From: Microbacterium testaceum | GTDB lineage: Bacteria; Actinomycetota; Actinomycetes; Actinomycetales; Microbacteriaceae | Assembly: GCF_029761935.1 (NCBI RefSeq) | Contig: NZ_CP121699.1 | Location: forward strand, 1,612,001 to 1,676,000 | Length of the DNA stretch: 64,000 nt | Direction of reading: 5' to 3' | Part shown: piece after piece, positions 1-7,131 of the stretch | Layout: the number at the start of each line of letters is the position of its first letter | Position numbering within the stretch: position 1 is the first letter of the stretch | Made by a program: the position numbers and the translations under genes | The notes under the pieces: model-generated | Told to the model about the DNA's origin: nothing | Databases searched by the model: none | What the model saw: only the letters and a program-made list of their open reading frames with translations

Positions 1-80
1 GAGAAATCGCGCGGCGATGGGCCCGTCTCGAGAGGACGGGCGAGGTGGGCGCGCGCGGCGAAGCCGAGCGCCCGCGCCGG

Positions 81-185
81 TCACCCGGCGAGGAAGGCGG
101 CGTGCACGGCGCCTGTGCCGTCGGCGCTCCGCGCGCCGACGACCCCCTCACGCCCGGAGGGCATCGACGAGGTGAAGGGGGACAT
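81..185 (-). CDS. possible small leaderless ORF, 34 residues
   Basis: This is a 34-codon frame on the minus strand from ATG at 185 to TGA at 81-83. It is listed only because a TATGGT box at 193-198 sits exactly 7 nt before the ATG, the same geometry as several well-supported genes in this window. The peptide begins MSPFTSSMPSG and is rich in Gly and Ala, with no membrane segment or recognisable motif. The 8-bp inverted repeat at 120-140 lies inside it, which argues for the alternative that this is untranslated DNA or a terminator downstream of the PPOX gene. I do not recognise a family. Confidence 0.2.
   Translation of the reverse strand: MSPFTSSMPSGREGVVGARSADGTGAVHAAFLAG
120..140 (-). terminator. 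possible terminator after the PPOX gene
   Basis: A perfect 8-bp inverted repeat (120-127 with 133-140, 5-nt loop) lies 65 nt past the end of the minus-strand DoxX/2H/PPOX operon. It has no T tract, so termination is an inference from position and GC-rich stem. Confidence 0.3.
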
Positions 186-204
186 GGACCCCACCATACG
201 CCTC

Positions 205-582
205 TCAGCCTCGGAAGGCGGCCGAGCCGAGGATACGCTCGACGGTCATCTCCAGGACGACCCGATCGGGGTTGAGCCGCGGCTGCCGGTAGCGGGCGGC
301 GTACAACTCGACCGCGTGGCTCACGGCATCCGGATCATCGCTCACCCGCGCCGCACCCTCGAAACTGATCCACTTCGCCCCGTCGACCGAGCAGATGGAG
401 GCCCGGCCACTGCGCTCCGCGTTGACGAACTTCTGCGTTCCCCGCGATCCGATGACGCGGACGACGCCGTCCTCATAGGTGAACCCGACCGGGACGGAAT
501 GCACCCGCCCCGACCGCCCGATGGTCGACAGGGTGGCCAGGTGGTACTCGCGGAGGAACTCGAAGGCGTCGTCGGTCAGCAC
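205..582 (-). CDS. PPOX-class (F420/FMN-type) oxidoreductase
   Basis: This 125-residue protein belongs to the pyridoxamine-5'-phosphate-oxidase-like split-barrel family, probably the actinobacterial F420-dependent PPOX class. The N-terminus LTDDAFEFLREYHLATL, then SVPVGFTYEDG and the RGTQKFVNAERSG stretch, are typical of that group, and 125 residues is a normal single-domain length. These enzymes reduce small unsaturated or conjugated molecules in the cytosol, but the substrate cannot be read from sequence. I chose GTG at 582, where the family's N-terminus begins. Longer upstream frames run through the neighbouring gene. The start overlaps the 2H phosphoesterase stop by 7 nt, so the two genes are probably translationally coupled. 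Confidence 0.8.
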   Translation of the reverse strand: MLTDDAFEFLREYHLATLSTIGRSGRVHSVPVGFTYEDGVVRVIGSRGTQKFVNAERSGRASICSVDGAKWISFEGAARVSDDPDAVSHAVELYAARYRQPRLNPDRVVLEMTVERILGSAAFRG

Positions 583-1118
583 GATTCCAGGGTGCCACGT
601 CCCACGAGATCCGTGACCGTCTTCGTCGCAGCGTCCCACCGGCGGATGCCGACCGCTCGCGCTGCGAGATCCTCGCCGCTCCGTTCCTCGAGGACGCCGA
701 GCGCGTCGCCCAGGCGCTCCAGGGGCACCCGCCGGGCGAGTGTCACGTGCGCCGTCCACGCGCCGGGAACCGTGTGGTCGACGTCGGCCCCCGGCCCGGC
801 GAGCTCGTGCACCCGGGCGTGCAGCGAGAGGAGCTCCTCCGTCGGGATCACGGAGCGCGCGATGACCCGGTTGCGTCCCCTCCCGAACAGGACGGGGGCC
901 CCGAGGCGTAGCGCGAGCGGAAGAGCCGCCTCCAGGGGCGCGGCATCGAACGGCGCCAGGTCCGGTCGGACGAGGAGGGTCACGTGGGGGCGATTGCTCT
1001 CGCCACGGTGACGGGCCTGACTGGGCAGGTCGGCGCTGACGAGGGCGTCCCACTCTGCGCGGACGGCGGAGTCGGTCTCGTCGTCGAAGATCAGCTCGAG
1101 GCTGACCACATCCGTCAT
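576..1118 (-). CDS. 2H phosphoesterase / 2'-5' RNA ligase-like protein
   Basis: This 180-residue cytosolic protein has the two H-x-T/S-x tetrapeptides of the 2H phosphoesterase superfamily: HVTL near residue 45 (RPHVTLLVRP) and HVTL near residue 125 (TAHVTLARRVP). In this fold the two His-Thr pairs face each other and hydrolyse or form 2'-5' or cyclic phosphodiester bonds in RNA or nucleotides. The physiological substrate of bacterial LigT-like members is generally unknown. The gene starts at ATG 1118, 7 nt after the stop of the DoxX-like gene, and overlaps the PPOX gene, so the three form an operon. The spacing of the two motifs is normal, so it is probably active. Confidence 0.82.
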   Translation of the reverse strand: MTDVVSLELIFDDETDSAVRAEWDALVSADLPSQARHRGESNRPHVTLLVRPDLAPFDAAPLEAALPLALRLGAPVLFGRGRNRVIARSVIPTEELLSLHARVHELAGPGADVDHTVPGAWTAHVTLARRVPLERLGDALGVLEERSGEDLAARAVGIRRWDAATKTVTDLVGRGTLESC

Positions 1119-1125
1119 CGTCGCG

Positions 1126-1503
1126 TCACCGGGTGGACCACCACGCGGCCGCCACCAGGACGGGCTGGAAGAACAACCGCCCGAAACGCTTCTGGTCGGT
1201 GTCCAGCCCGAACGCCGAACGACCCTTGCGCCACTGGTCGATGTTGCCGGGGAAGATCGCTACGAAGAAGGCGGCGAGCGCGGCTCCGATCCGACGCCGC
1301 TCCTTCGGGAGGACGAGGAGCGCAAGCCCGAAGGCCGCCTCCACCACGCCGGATGCCACGACCACCGCGTCGCGATCGAGCGGACCGTTCTCGACCAGCA
1401 CGTCGGGCACCTGGGCCTGGAAGTCGCGGCGGGCGAAGGTCAGGTGCGAGACACCGGCGAACAGCATTGCCAGGGCGAGAGCCCAGCGCACGACAGATTT
1501 CAT
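1126..1503 (-). CDS. DoxX-like integral membrane protein
   Basis: This 125-residue protein has about four hydrophobic segments, starting with WALALAMLFAGVSHLTF. The pattern of AGVSHLTFARRDFQ, ASGVVEAAFGLALLVLP, FPGNIDQW and a C-terminal RLFFQPVLVAAAWW is typical of short DoxX/DUF-type membrane proteins in actinobacteria. These are thought to help redox balance or electron transfer at the membrane, but no specific role can be assigned. I chose ATG 1503 because the hydrophobic segment starts there and a TACGGT box ends exactly 6 nt upstream, fitting a leaderless transcript. A longer frame starting at 1581 would add a 26-residue Arg/Pro-rich extension that is unlikely to be real. It is the first gene of the operon with the 2H and PPOX genes. 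Confidence 0.75.
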   Translation of the reverse strand: MKSVVRWALALAMLFAGVSHLTFARRDFQAQVPDVLVENGPLDRDAVVVASGVVEAAFGLALLVLPKERRRIGAALAAFFVAIFPGNIDQWRKGRSAFGLDTDQKRFGRLFFQPVLVAAAWWSTR

Positions 1504-1509
1504 GGAGAC

Positions 1510-1515
1510 ACCGTA
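1510..1515 (-). promoter_or_regulatory. -10 box of the DoxX operon (leaderless)
   Basis: TACGGT reads on the minus strand 6 nt before ATG 1503. The first transcribed base would be at or next to the start codon. No good -35 is visible 16-18 nt upstream. Confidence 0.4.
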
Positions 1516-1672
1516 CGACGGTCCTCGGTCGCCGCGGGCAGGCTTGACGCCACGTTCCGGCGGTTCTGTGCCCCCCCTCAAGAATCGCTACGGCATACAT
1601 CCCGATTGCGCAACCCCGGGCCGCCGACGGCGCACGGCGGTTGACTGGCACCACGGACGAAGGAGGTGCACC

Positions 1673-1966
1673 GTGACCATGACCGATACCGCGACCCGCG
1701 AGAGTCGAGAGCAGGATCTCGACGCTCTCCTCGTGCGCGCAGCTTCGGGCGACTGCGACGCCTTCGTCGAGTTCTACGACGCCACCTCACCCCGCGTCTA
1801 TGCGGTGCTGCTCTCCCTCACGGGGATCGCGGCGCGCGCCGACGCGCTCCTCGAGGGCATCTACGTCGAGGCGTGGGAGCGCATGCGCGGGCGCTCGGCT
1901 CCCCCGTGCCCCGGAATGGAGTGGATGTCGGCCATCGCTCACCGCCACGCCACGGCGCCGCGGTGA
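1673..1966 (+). CDS. truncated ECF sigma factor-like protein (region 2 only)
   Basis: This 97-residue protein matches region 2 of ECF sigma-70 factors (the SigK type): a segment around FVEFYDATSPRVYAVLLSL, then ADALLEGIYVEAWERM, ending with WMSAIAHRHA. In a full sigma factor that last motif is followed by the linker and region 4. Here the stop comes four residues later, so the -35-binding region 4 is missing. Region 2 alone could bind core RNA polymerase and a -10 element, or act as an anti-sigma decoy, or the gene may be a relic. I chose GTG 1673 because AAGGAGG at 1660-1666 lies 6 nt upstream. An in-frame ATG at 1679 is 12 nt from it. The next gene converges with 3 nt between stops. Confidence 0.65.
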   Translation: MTMTDTATRESREQDLDALLVRAASGDCDAFVEFYDATSPRVYAVLLSLTGIAARADALLEGIYVEAWERMRGRSAPPCPGMEWMSAIAHRHATAPR

Positions 1967-1969
1967 GCC

Positions 1970-2296
1970 TCAGCGGGCGTCCGCGACGAGTGCAGTGGTG
2001 CTGTCGCCGAGATCGAGCGTGAGACCGCTCGATGAATTCGCCGCATTCGCCAGGCTCTGCAGCAGGGCGGGGTCGAGCACCTCGGGCTCCGCAGATCCGA
2101 ACACGAACCGCAGGGGAATCGACGGCTGGATCCAGAGAGTGCTCCGCCCGGCGGGTTCATCCGATGGATGCCGCCATGAGACGGTGAAACTCTCGCCGCG
2201 ACGCAACTTGGTCGCGATGACGACCTTGACGTGCGCGAGGACGCGATCGGGGATGCGGATCGGGCTCGGAGAAGACCCATAGAACAGTGAGCCCAT
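1970..2296 (-). CDS. DUF7882-type small protein, copy 1
   Basis: This 108-residue soluble protein is typical of a family very common in Microbacteriaceae: MG-LFYG start, RVLAHVKVVIATKLRRGESF, a central WIQPSIPLRFVFGS segment and a C-terminal helix LQSLANAANSSSGL. Such proteins have often been mislabelled ATP-dependent DNA ligase. There is no ligase motif here and the role is unknown. I chose ATG 2296 because GGAAGGAGA lies a normal distance upstream. The longer frame adds 40 unrelated residues. A TATGAT box at 2330-2335 (minus) is a probable -10. The gene is divergent from the marR gene and paralogous to the protein at 2945-3265. Confidence 0.75.
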   Translation of the reverse strand: MGSLFYGSSPSPIRIPDRVLAHVKVVIATKLRRGESFTVSWRHPSDEPAGRSTLWIQPSIPLRFVFGSAEPEVLDPALLQSLANAANSSSGLTLDLGDSTTALVADAR

Positions 2297-2329
2297 CGGC
2301 GTCTCCTTCCGGGTGATTCCGGTCTTCTG

Positions 2330-2335
2330 ATCATA
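2330..2335 (-). promoter_or_regulatory. -10 box for DUF7882 copy 1
   Basis: TATGAT (minus strand) matches five of six bases of the sigma-70 consensus and lies 33 nt before ATG 2296. The -35 is weak. Confidence 0.4.
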
Positions 2336-2444
2336 CGAGATCCGCCCCGCTGAGCACATGAACCGAAAGGGAAGTCTGAGCGTGATCTCCCTTGTCGGAC
2401 TCGAGCCGGAATACATCGGTCGGCTGGAATCTCGGCGACCTAAC

Positions 2445-2450
2445 TACAAT
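2445..2450 (+). promoter_or_regulatory. -10 box for the marR gene
   Basis: TACAAT matches five of six consensus bases and lies 32 nt before ATG 2483, leaving a leader of about 26 nt that includes the GAGGAG ribosome binding site. No clear -35 is seen. Confidence 0.4.
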
Positions 2451-2482
2451 GCCTACACGGGGGCTCTACCCCGAGGAGACTT

Positions 2483-2938
2483 ATGACGCTCGAGACGCAA
2501 GACGATCACGCGATGACGGCGGCGCGCGCGGTCGAAAGGCTCCGCCTGGCGGAAGCCCGGCTCGCTCGGCGGCGGCAGACGGATTGCGGTCCTAGCGAGA
2601 ACGCCCGCGCGGCAATGCGTCTGATCCTTGAACGCGCCGATGCCGGAGTCACTGTCACCCCCACCGAGATCGCCCAGGCGCTCGAAATCTCCACCGCCTC
2701 GGTCACGGGGATGCTGGACCGCCTGCGCGCGGGCGGGTTGATCGATTTCGTCGCGAACCCCTCGGACCGCCGGAGCAAGTTCGTCGTCCCCTTCGATCGC
2801 GGCACCGACCCGGATGCCATCGACCCGGTGACCGCCCGCATCCGCGAATTCGCCCTGGGCCTTCCGGACGACACCGCGGATCAACTCGCCGTGTTCCTGG
2901 ACCGTGTGCGCGAGGTCGTCGACGCCGAGTGCGCCTGA
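2483..2938 (+). CDS. MarR-family transcriptional regulator
   Basis: This 151-residue protein carries a winged helix typical of MarR/ArsR-like regulators. A helix-turn-helix around residues 54-82 reads PTEIAQALEISTASVTGMLD and is followed by RLRAGGLIDFVANPSDRRS, the wing with its conserved D-R-R. These proteins dimerise on palindromic operators and usually repress neighbouring genes until a small ligand binds. GAGGAG sits 7 nt before ATG 2483. It lies between two DUF7882-type genes on the opposite strand, so it may control one or both, but I see no clear operator repeat. Confidence 0.85.
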   Translation: MTLETQDDHAMTAARAVERLRLAEARLARRRQTDCGPSENARAAMRLILERADAGVTVTPTEIAQALEISTASVTGMLDRLRAGGLIDFVANPSDRRSKFVVPFDRGTDPDAIDPVTARIREFALGLPDDTADQLAVFLDRVREVVDAECA

Positions 2939-2944
2939 GGGAGC

Positions 2945-3265
2945 TCAGCCCATCGAGGCGGAAACCGCGTCGGGGTCGGGCTCGGCCGTGATGCTCAGTC
3001 CCTGCGGGGAACTCGCCTCGTCCATGAGAGCTTCAACCCACCGACGATTGAGCTGCGGCGCTCGACTGCCGTAAAAGTGGAAGACCAGCGGGATCGACGG
3101 CGAGATCCAGAGCGTGCGGGTCCCGCTGCCGTCCCCCATCGGGAACTGGAACATGAAGGGTTCGCCGCGGCGCAGCTTGTTCATGAAGACCACTCGGAGG
3201 TGGGACAGGGTCCGGTCCTCGATGTCGAAAGAATGCCCGAGGGTGTTGTAAACCAGTTTGCCCAC
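2945..3265 (-). CDS. DUF7882-type small protein, copy 2
   Basis: This 106-residue paralogue of the protein at 1970-2296 shares the MGKLVYN start, RTLSHLRVVFMNKLRRGEPF, LWISPSIPLVFHFYGS and a final helix VEALMDEASSPQGL. The identity is clearest in the K-LRRGE and W-x-SPSIPL blocks. The function is unknown. GTG 3265 is the start, and a TAGACT box at 3272-3277 sits exactly 6 nt upstream, so the mRNA is probably leaderless. It converges with marR (6 nt between stops) and is divergent from the GH6 gene, with only 75 bp between the two starts. Confidence 0.75.
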   Translation of the reverse strand: MGKLVYNTLGHSFDIEDRTLSHLRVVFMNKLRRGEPFMFQFPMGDGSGTRTLWISPSIPLVFHFYGSRAPQLNRRWVEALMDEASSPQGLSITAEPDPDAVSASMG

Positions 3266-3271
3266 GGCTTC

Positions 3272-3277
3272 AGTCTA
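3272..3277 (-). promoter_or_regulatory. -10 box of DUF7882 copy 2 (leaderless)
   Basis: TAGACT on the minus strand ends 6 nt before GTG 3265. The -35 region is weak. Confidence 0.45.
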
Positions 3278-3327
3278 TAACGCTTCACCCCCTTAACTAC
3301 CTCGGCCCTGGCCCCGCTCACCTCGAC

Positions 3328-3333
3328 TAGAGT
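3328..3333 (+). promoter_or_regulatory. -10 box of the GH6 gene (leaderless)
   Basis: TAGAGT lies 7 nt before GTG 3341, and no Shine-Dalgarno sequence precedes that GTG. The start codon would be at or next to the first transcribed base. Confidence 0.4.
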
Positions 3334-3340
3334 CCTGAAC

Positions 3341-4366
3341 GTGGCGAGATCACCCCGGCCGAGGCGGCCCCGACGGCGGGTCCCGCGCGCGCTCATCGTC
3401 GCCGGTGCGATCGTCGCCGTCGTCGCTCTCATCGTCGGAATCGGCGTCGTCGGGAGCCTGGTCACGAACCTCTTCCAGACGCTGTCGGCGAAGCCGCCGG
3501 CGGTCGGCACCCGGATCATCGCGCCGGACGAGTCGAAGGCCGCGCAGGCCGCACGCTCGGGAGAGGGCGACACCGACCAGGTGGCGGCCGCGCAGTGGCT
3601 CTCCACGCAGCCCACCACGTACTGGCTCACGCCTGAGCTCGACCCCATCGATGAGGTGTGGGACCGAATCGCTCACCTCGCGGCCGAGGCGCGCGACCAG
3701 AAGGCATCCATCTCGGTCGCGGTGTACGGACTCCCGGACCGCGATTGCGGCAATCACTCCGCGGGGGGCCTCGACCCCGCGTCGTACGCGCAGTGGACCA
3801 AGCGCATCGGCGACGCCCTCCGCAACGCCTCCGACATCCAGAAGATCGTCGTGCTCGAGCCGGACTCCATCGCCCTGTCCTCCTCGTGCGGGTCGGTGAG
3901 CGATCGCGCGGGCTACCTGCAGCAGGCGGTTCAGAACATCCGTGGAACGAACACCTGGATCTACGTCGACGGCGGCCACTCCGCGTGGCATCCCGCCGCC
4001 GAGATGGCGAGCCTGATCTCGGCGATGGGAGTCCTCCCCGACGTCCGAGGCGTGGCCCTGAACGTCTCGAACTACCAGGACACCGCCGCGGAGTTCGCCT
4101 ACGCCCACGAGCTGTCCGATCTTCTCGGCGGAACTCACGCGGTCATCGACACCTCGCGCAATGGCGCTGGCCCCGCCGGGTCGGAGTGGTGCAACCCCTC
4201 GGGCCGCCTGGTCGGCAGCCCCGGCGGCTCCTACGGCGATGGAGTGGTCGACACCAACCTGTGGATCAAGCCGGCCGGTGAGAGCGACGGCGAGTGCAAC
4301 GGGGGTCCCGTCGCCGGCGCATGGTGGCCGGCCGCAGCGGCGGAGTTGACCCGCGAACAGCGCTGA
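3341..4366 (+). CDS. membrane-anchored glycoside hydrolase family 6 (cellulase-like)
   Basis: This 341-residue protein has an Arg/Pro-rich start, one membrane or uncleaved signal segment (about residues 16-42) and a GH6 catalytic domain. GH6 enzymes cut beta-1,4-glucan by inversion. Family marks are VYGLPDRDCG near residue 130, LEPDSI near 174 (the Asp is the expected proton donor), IYVDGGHSAWHP near 210 and DTSRNGAG-x5-EWCNP near 270, with the C-terminal W-I-K-P-GESDGEC block before the last Trp-Trp. All key acids are present, so it is probably active outside the membrane. In other actinobacteria GH6 enzymes sit beside cellulose-synthase-like GT2 genes, as here (5519-6988). Confidence 0.88.
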   Translation: MARSPRPRRPRRRVPRALIVAGAIVAVVALIVGIGVVGSLVTNLFQTLSAKPPAVGTRIIAPDESKAAQAARSGEGDTDQVAAAQWLSTQPTTYWLTPELDPIDEVWDRIAHLAAEARDQKASISVAVYGLPDRDCGNHSAGGLDPASYAQWTKRIGDALRNASDIQKIVVLEPDSIALSSSCGSVSDRAGYLQQAVQNIRGTNTWIYVDGGHSAWHPAAEMASLISAMGVLPDVRGVALNVSNYQDTAAEFAYAHELSDLLGGTHAVIDTSRNGAGPAGSEWCNPSGRLVGSPGGSYGDGVVDTNLWIKPAGESDGECNGGPVAGAWWPAAAAELTREQR

Positions 4367-4487
4367 CCCAGGGGTCGACCGCGACCGTGCCGGGAAGTGT
4401 GTCAAAATTGCGCTCGTCGCGCTGCGACACCGCGACTCGGGGGAGAACGCGGGCACGGTCCCGTGCGAAGCCGGAAGAGTGGGTGAC

Positions 4488-5426
4488 ATGAGCGACAGCA
4501 CCGAGATGCTGAAGACAGCCGTAATCGTGGAAGACGATCCCGATATCCGCCACCTGCTGGTCGAGGTGCTCGAATCAGCGGGCTTCTCCACCGTGTCCGT
4601 CGGCAACGGGATCGACGGGGTGCGCGCGGTCATCGCCTATCAACCGCTCATCACCACGCTGGACGTGAACATGCCCGGCATCGACGGCTTCGAAGCCGCG
4701 CGCCGGATCCGCCAGCAGAGTGACACCTACATCATCATGCTCACCGGTCTCGAAGAAGAGGCCGACGTGGTCCTCGGTCTCGGCGCCGGCGCCGACGAAT
4801 ACGTCGTGAAGCCCTTCCGCCCGCGCGAGCTGCGCGCGCGTATCGAGGCGCTGCTGCGTCGCCCCCGGGGCGGAGAGTCGGCCGTCTCGTCGGCACCGCG
4901 CCAGGACAGCGTCGGCCCGTCCTTCCCGGCGGGCCGCTCCGAGGCCCCCAGCGTGCAGCCCGCCGCCACCGGTCCCACGGCGGCCGTCATCGTCCCGTCG
5001 TCGCAGGGACCGGAGCCTCGACAGGCCGCTCCGGGTGGAGAGGTCGTCCCGCGGTCGGCACCGGGAGAGCTCACTCCGACCGGCGGCGCCTGGGTCGCGC
5101 ACCGCGACCTGCTTCTCGACCCCGACAGCCGGCTCGTCCGGGTCGGTGGGGAAGAGCTGGAGCTCACGCGGACCGAGTTCGACCTTCTCGCGACCCTCAT
5201 GGAATCGAAGCGACGCGTCCGCAGCAAGGCCGATCTCACCCTGGTGCTCCGCGGGGAGTCCTACGTCACGAGCTACTTCGTCGGCGAGGCGGACAAGCGC
5301 GCCATCGAGGCGCACATGACGAACCTGCGTCGCAAGCTCGGCGACAACCCCGCGAACCCGCGCTACATCGAGACCGTTCGCGGAGTGGGCTATCGGCTCA
5401 CCTCGGAGCTGCTCGCGACGCCCTGA
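4488..5426 (+). CDS. OmpR/PhoB-type response regulator
   Basis: This 312-residue protein has a receiver domain (about 10-128) with the acidic pocket VEDDPD, phospho-acceptor Asp59 in LDVNMPG, the Thr in MLTG and the Lys in VVKPFRP. A long Pro/Ala/Ser-rich linker (about 130-205) follows, then a winged-helix DNA-binding domain ending LRRKLGDNPANPRYIETVRG-VGYR. The linker is far longer than the few residues usual in OmpR proteins. I chose ATG 4488 because GGAAGAG at 4473-4479 is 8 nt away. An in-frame GTG at 4479 lies inside that site. No kinase gene adjoins it. The orphan kinase at 9202-10869 is the obvious partner candidate. The gene converges with the GT2 gene at a shared terminator. Confidence 0.9.
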   Translation: MSDSTEMLKTAVIVEDDPDIRHLLVEVLESAGFSTVSVGNGIDGVRAVIAYQPLITTLDVNMPGIDGFEAARRIRQQSDTYIIMLTGLEEEADVVLGLGAGADEYVVKPFRPRELRARIEALLRRPRGGESAVSSAPRQDSVGPSFPAGRSEAPSVQPAATGPTAAVIVPSSQGPEPRQAAPGGEVVPRSAPGELTPTGGAWVAHRDLLLDPDSRLVRVGGEELELTRTEFDLLATLMESKRRVRSKADLTLVLRGESYVTSYFVGEADKRAIEAHMTNLRRKLGDNPANPRYIETVRGVGYRLTSELLATP

Positions 5427-5440
5427 CGCTCCGCGCAGAC

Positions 5441-5484
5441 AACGGATGCCTCGACCCTCCCCAGGGCCGAGGCATCCGTTTTCT
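5441..5484. terminator. bidirectional intrinsic terminator
   Basis: A 13-bp perfect stem (5441-5453 with 5468-5480) encloses a 14-nt loop that can itself form CCCT/AGGG, followed by TTTTCT on the plus strand and AACGG-flanking A/T-poor DNA on the other. It separates the convergent response-regulator and GT2 genes. Each stem arm contains the GGATGCC word that recurs across this window. Confidence 0.8.
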
Positions 5485-5518
5485 CTGATGCGTTCGGGCG
5501 TATCAGACCGGGTGTCCG

Positions 5519-6988
5519 TCAGACCTTGAACCCGTGGTGGCGACGGACGAGCTTGGAGAACATGAGGAGCGTCTGAAGGACGGTCACGACGCCGACGATC
5601 GGCCAACCGATCCATAGGATCGACGACTGCACCATCGGACCGACCATCACCCAGATCACGGCGAGCGCGATCGCGACGGCGACCAGCACGACCATCGGGG
5701 TCCAGTGGCCGAGACCGCCACCGCGTTCGGCCTTGGCCTGCATGGCCCAGTTGTCGACCTTCTTGCGCGAGAGGAATCGGGTCCAGGAGCGCACGAAGTG
5801 GCTGATGCGGATCCACATGAAGATCTCGGCGGGGAAGAACAGGACGGCGAAGAGCACGTCCGTGCGATCGACGTTCTTCATCGTGCGGGCGATGCGCAGG
5901 TTCAGCAGCATCGCGATCACCGGCGGGATGAGCCACAGCGGCGAGAACACGAAGGCGCCGATCGAGAGCGAACCCGCCAGCAACGTGAGGAAGGCCACGC
6001 GGACGAAGAGGTTCGTCAGCATGCCGAAGTTCTCGAACCAGCGCAGGCGCAGGTTGGGGTGGAACGGCTGGCCCTTCGTATCGCCGCGCTGGCCCGGCCA
6101 CATCAGCTCGATGGCACCATAGGTCCACTTCACCTGCTGGGCGTCGTAGCCGGAGAGGGTGGTCATGCCGCCCACGTCGGCGCGGGCGTACGGGCTGATC
6201 TTCGTGAGGTAGCCCGCGCTCTTGATCTGCAGAGACAGCAGCGAGTCCTCGACCTCGGAGTCCTTCACCCAGGGGGTGGACTGGTGGTTCTGCTTCATCG
6301 CGTCGCGCAGGGCGTTCGTCGAGAAGATCGAGAACTGCCCACCGAGCACGGCCATGTTGCGGCCGCGGAGCATGTTCTGCAGGTTGAATGCCGCGAACTG
6401 CGTGCGCTGACCCGCGGTGAGGAACCGCGCGACGAGACCCTTGATGGGCTTGTCGTCGATCGTGTAGATCGCCGAGATACCACCGATGCGCGAGTCCGAG
6501 ATCGCCTCGGTCTCGAGGTACTCGACGGCCTTGGAGTCGGCGATGGTGTCACCGTCGACGCCGAGGAGGTAGTCGTACCCCTCGACGAGCGAGTAGCCGT
6601 AGTTGAGCGCGCCGACCTTCTTGTCGGGGTTCTTGCCGATGTCGTGCACGAAGACCTCGGTGAACTGCTCGCCGAGTTCGGTGTGCAGCTCGTGCGGTCC
6701 GCTGAACTCCGACGCGATCTTCACCGTGGCATCCGAGGTGTTGTTCACGACCACGTGGATGACGTCGGGCACACGGGTCTGAGCGAGGAGGGCCTCGATC
6801 ACGTCCGCGATCGACTCCTCCTCGTTGTAGGCCGGGATGACGCAGCCGATGGTGGACCGGTGCACGGAGGTGTTCTCCAGCACGGCCGCGAAGTCGTCGG
6901 CGAAACCGTGCTCACCCGCGGCCTCGAGCGCACCCTGGTGCATGTCGAAGTCCCTCGTGTGGGGGGTGAAGCTGCGCGCATCGGTCAT
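5519..6988 (-). CDS. processive GT2 glycosyltransferase, cellulose/hyaluronan-synthase-like
   Basis: This 489-residue membrane glycosyltransferase has a cytosolic GT-A domain (about 45-310) with IPAYNEEESI, the DGD motif in LGVDGDTIAD, the catalytic ED in KDSEVEDS and QQVKW in place of Q-Q/R-x-R-W. About four to five membrane segments follow in the C-terminal half. This order matches processive beta-glycan synthases (BcsA, HasA, NodC type) that extrude a polysaccharide as they extend it. There is no PilZ c-di-GMP domain. I chose ATG 6988, with AGGAAG upstream. The longer frame adds 56 residues of low quality. GH6 cellulase, response regulator and sensory genes nearby suggest a regulated surface glycan. 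The product sugar is not known. Confidence 0.88.
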   Translation of the reverse strand: MTDARSFTPHTRDFDMHQGALEAAGEHGFADDFAAVLENTSVHRSTIGCVIPAYNEEESIADVIEALLAQTRVPDVIHVVVNNTSDATVKIASEFSGPHELHTELGEQFTEVFVHDIGKNPDKKVGALNYGYSLVEGYDYLLGVDGDTIADSKAVEYLETEAISDSRIGGISAIYTIDDKPIKGLVARFLTAGQRTQFAAFNLQNMLRGRNMAVLGGQFSIFSTNALRDAMKQNHQSTPWVKDSEVEDSLLSLQIKSAGYLTKISPYARADVGGMTTLSGYDAQQVKWTYGAIELMWPGQRGDTKGQPFHPNLRLRWFENFGMLTNLFVRVAFLTLLAGSLSIGAFVFSPLWLIPPVIAMLLNLRIARTMKNVDRTDVLFAVLFFPAEIFMWIRISHFVRSWTRFLSRKKVDNWAMQAKAERGGGLGHWTPMVVLVAVAIALAVIWVMVGPMVQSSILWIGWPIVGVVTVLQTLLMFSKLVRRHHGFKV

Positions 6989-7047
6989 GGCGGTGTCTTC
7001 CTGTCGGTTCTCGCGGCGTATCGGCCGAGTCCTACTCTGGTAGGTTC

Positions 7048-7107
7048 GCCGCAAGACGACCGCTGTACACGACCACCGTCGCCGCAAGATTTGCTCAAGA
7101 TTGCGGC
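7048..7107. promoter_or_regulatory. GCCGCAA repeats in the GT2 / membrane-protein divergent region
   Basis: GCCGCAAGA occurs at 7048-7056 and again at 7081-7089. The second copy pairs with TTGCGGC at 7101-7107 as a 7-bp inverted repeat with 13 nt between arms. The set lies between divergent starts at 6988 and 7132, where an operator for the nearby response regulator could be. No experimental link can be read from sequence. Confidence 0.35.
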
Positions 7108-7131
7108 GGCACCCGAAGGAGACGTCCGTCC

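Larger units (their letters stand above)
1..204. other. left-edge non-coding stretch
   Basis: No gene with convincing codon structure covers this stretch. It holds two short GC-rich inverted repeats, 21-27 with 35-41 and 120-127 with 133-140, and one possible small minus-strand reading frame listed separately. The plus-strand frames that begin here run into the antisense of the PPOX gene and look like high-GC shadows. Confidence 0.6.

Noticed and set aside
1970..2296. ATP-dependent DNA ligase label for the ~107-residue proteins
   Set aside because: No KxDG or other ligase motif and far too short. The label is a known misannotation of this family.
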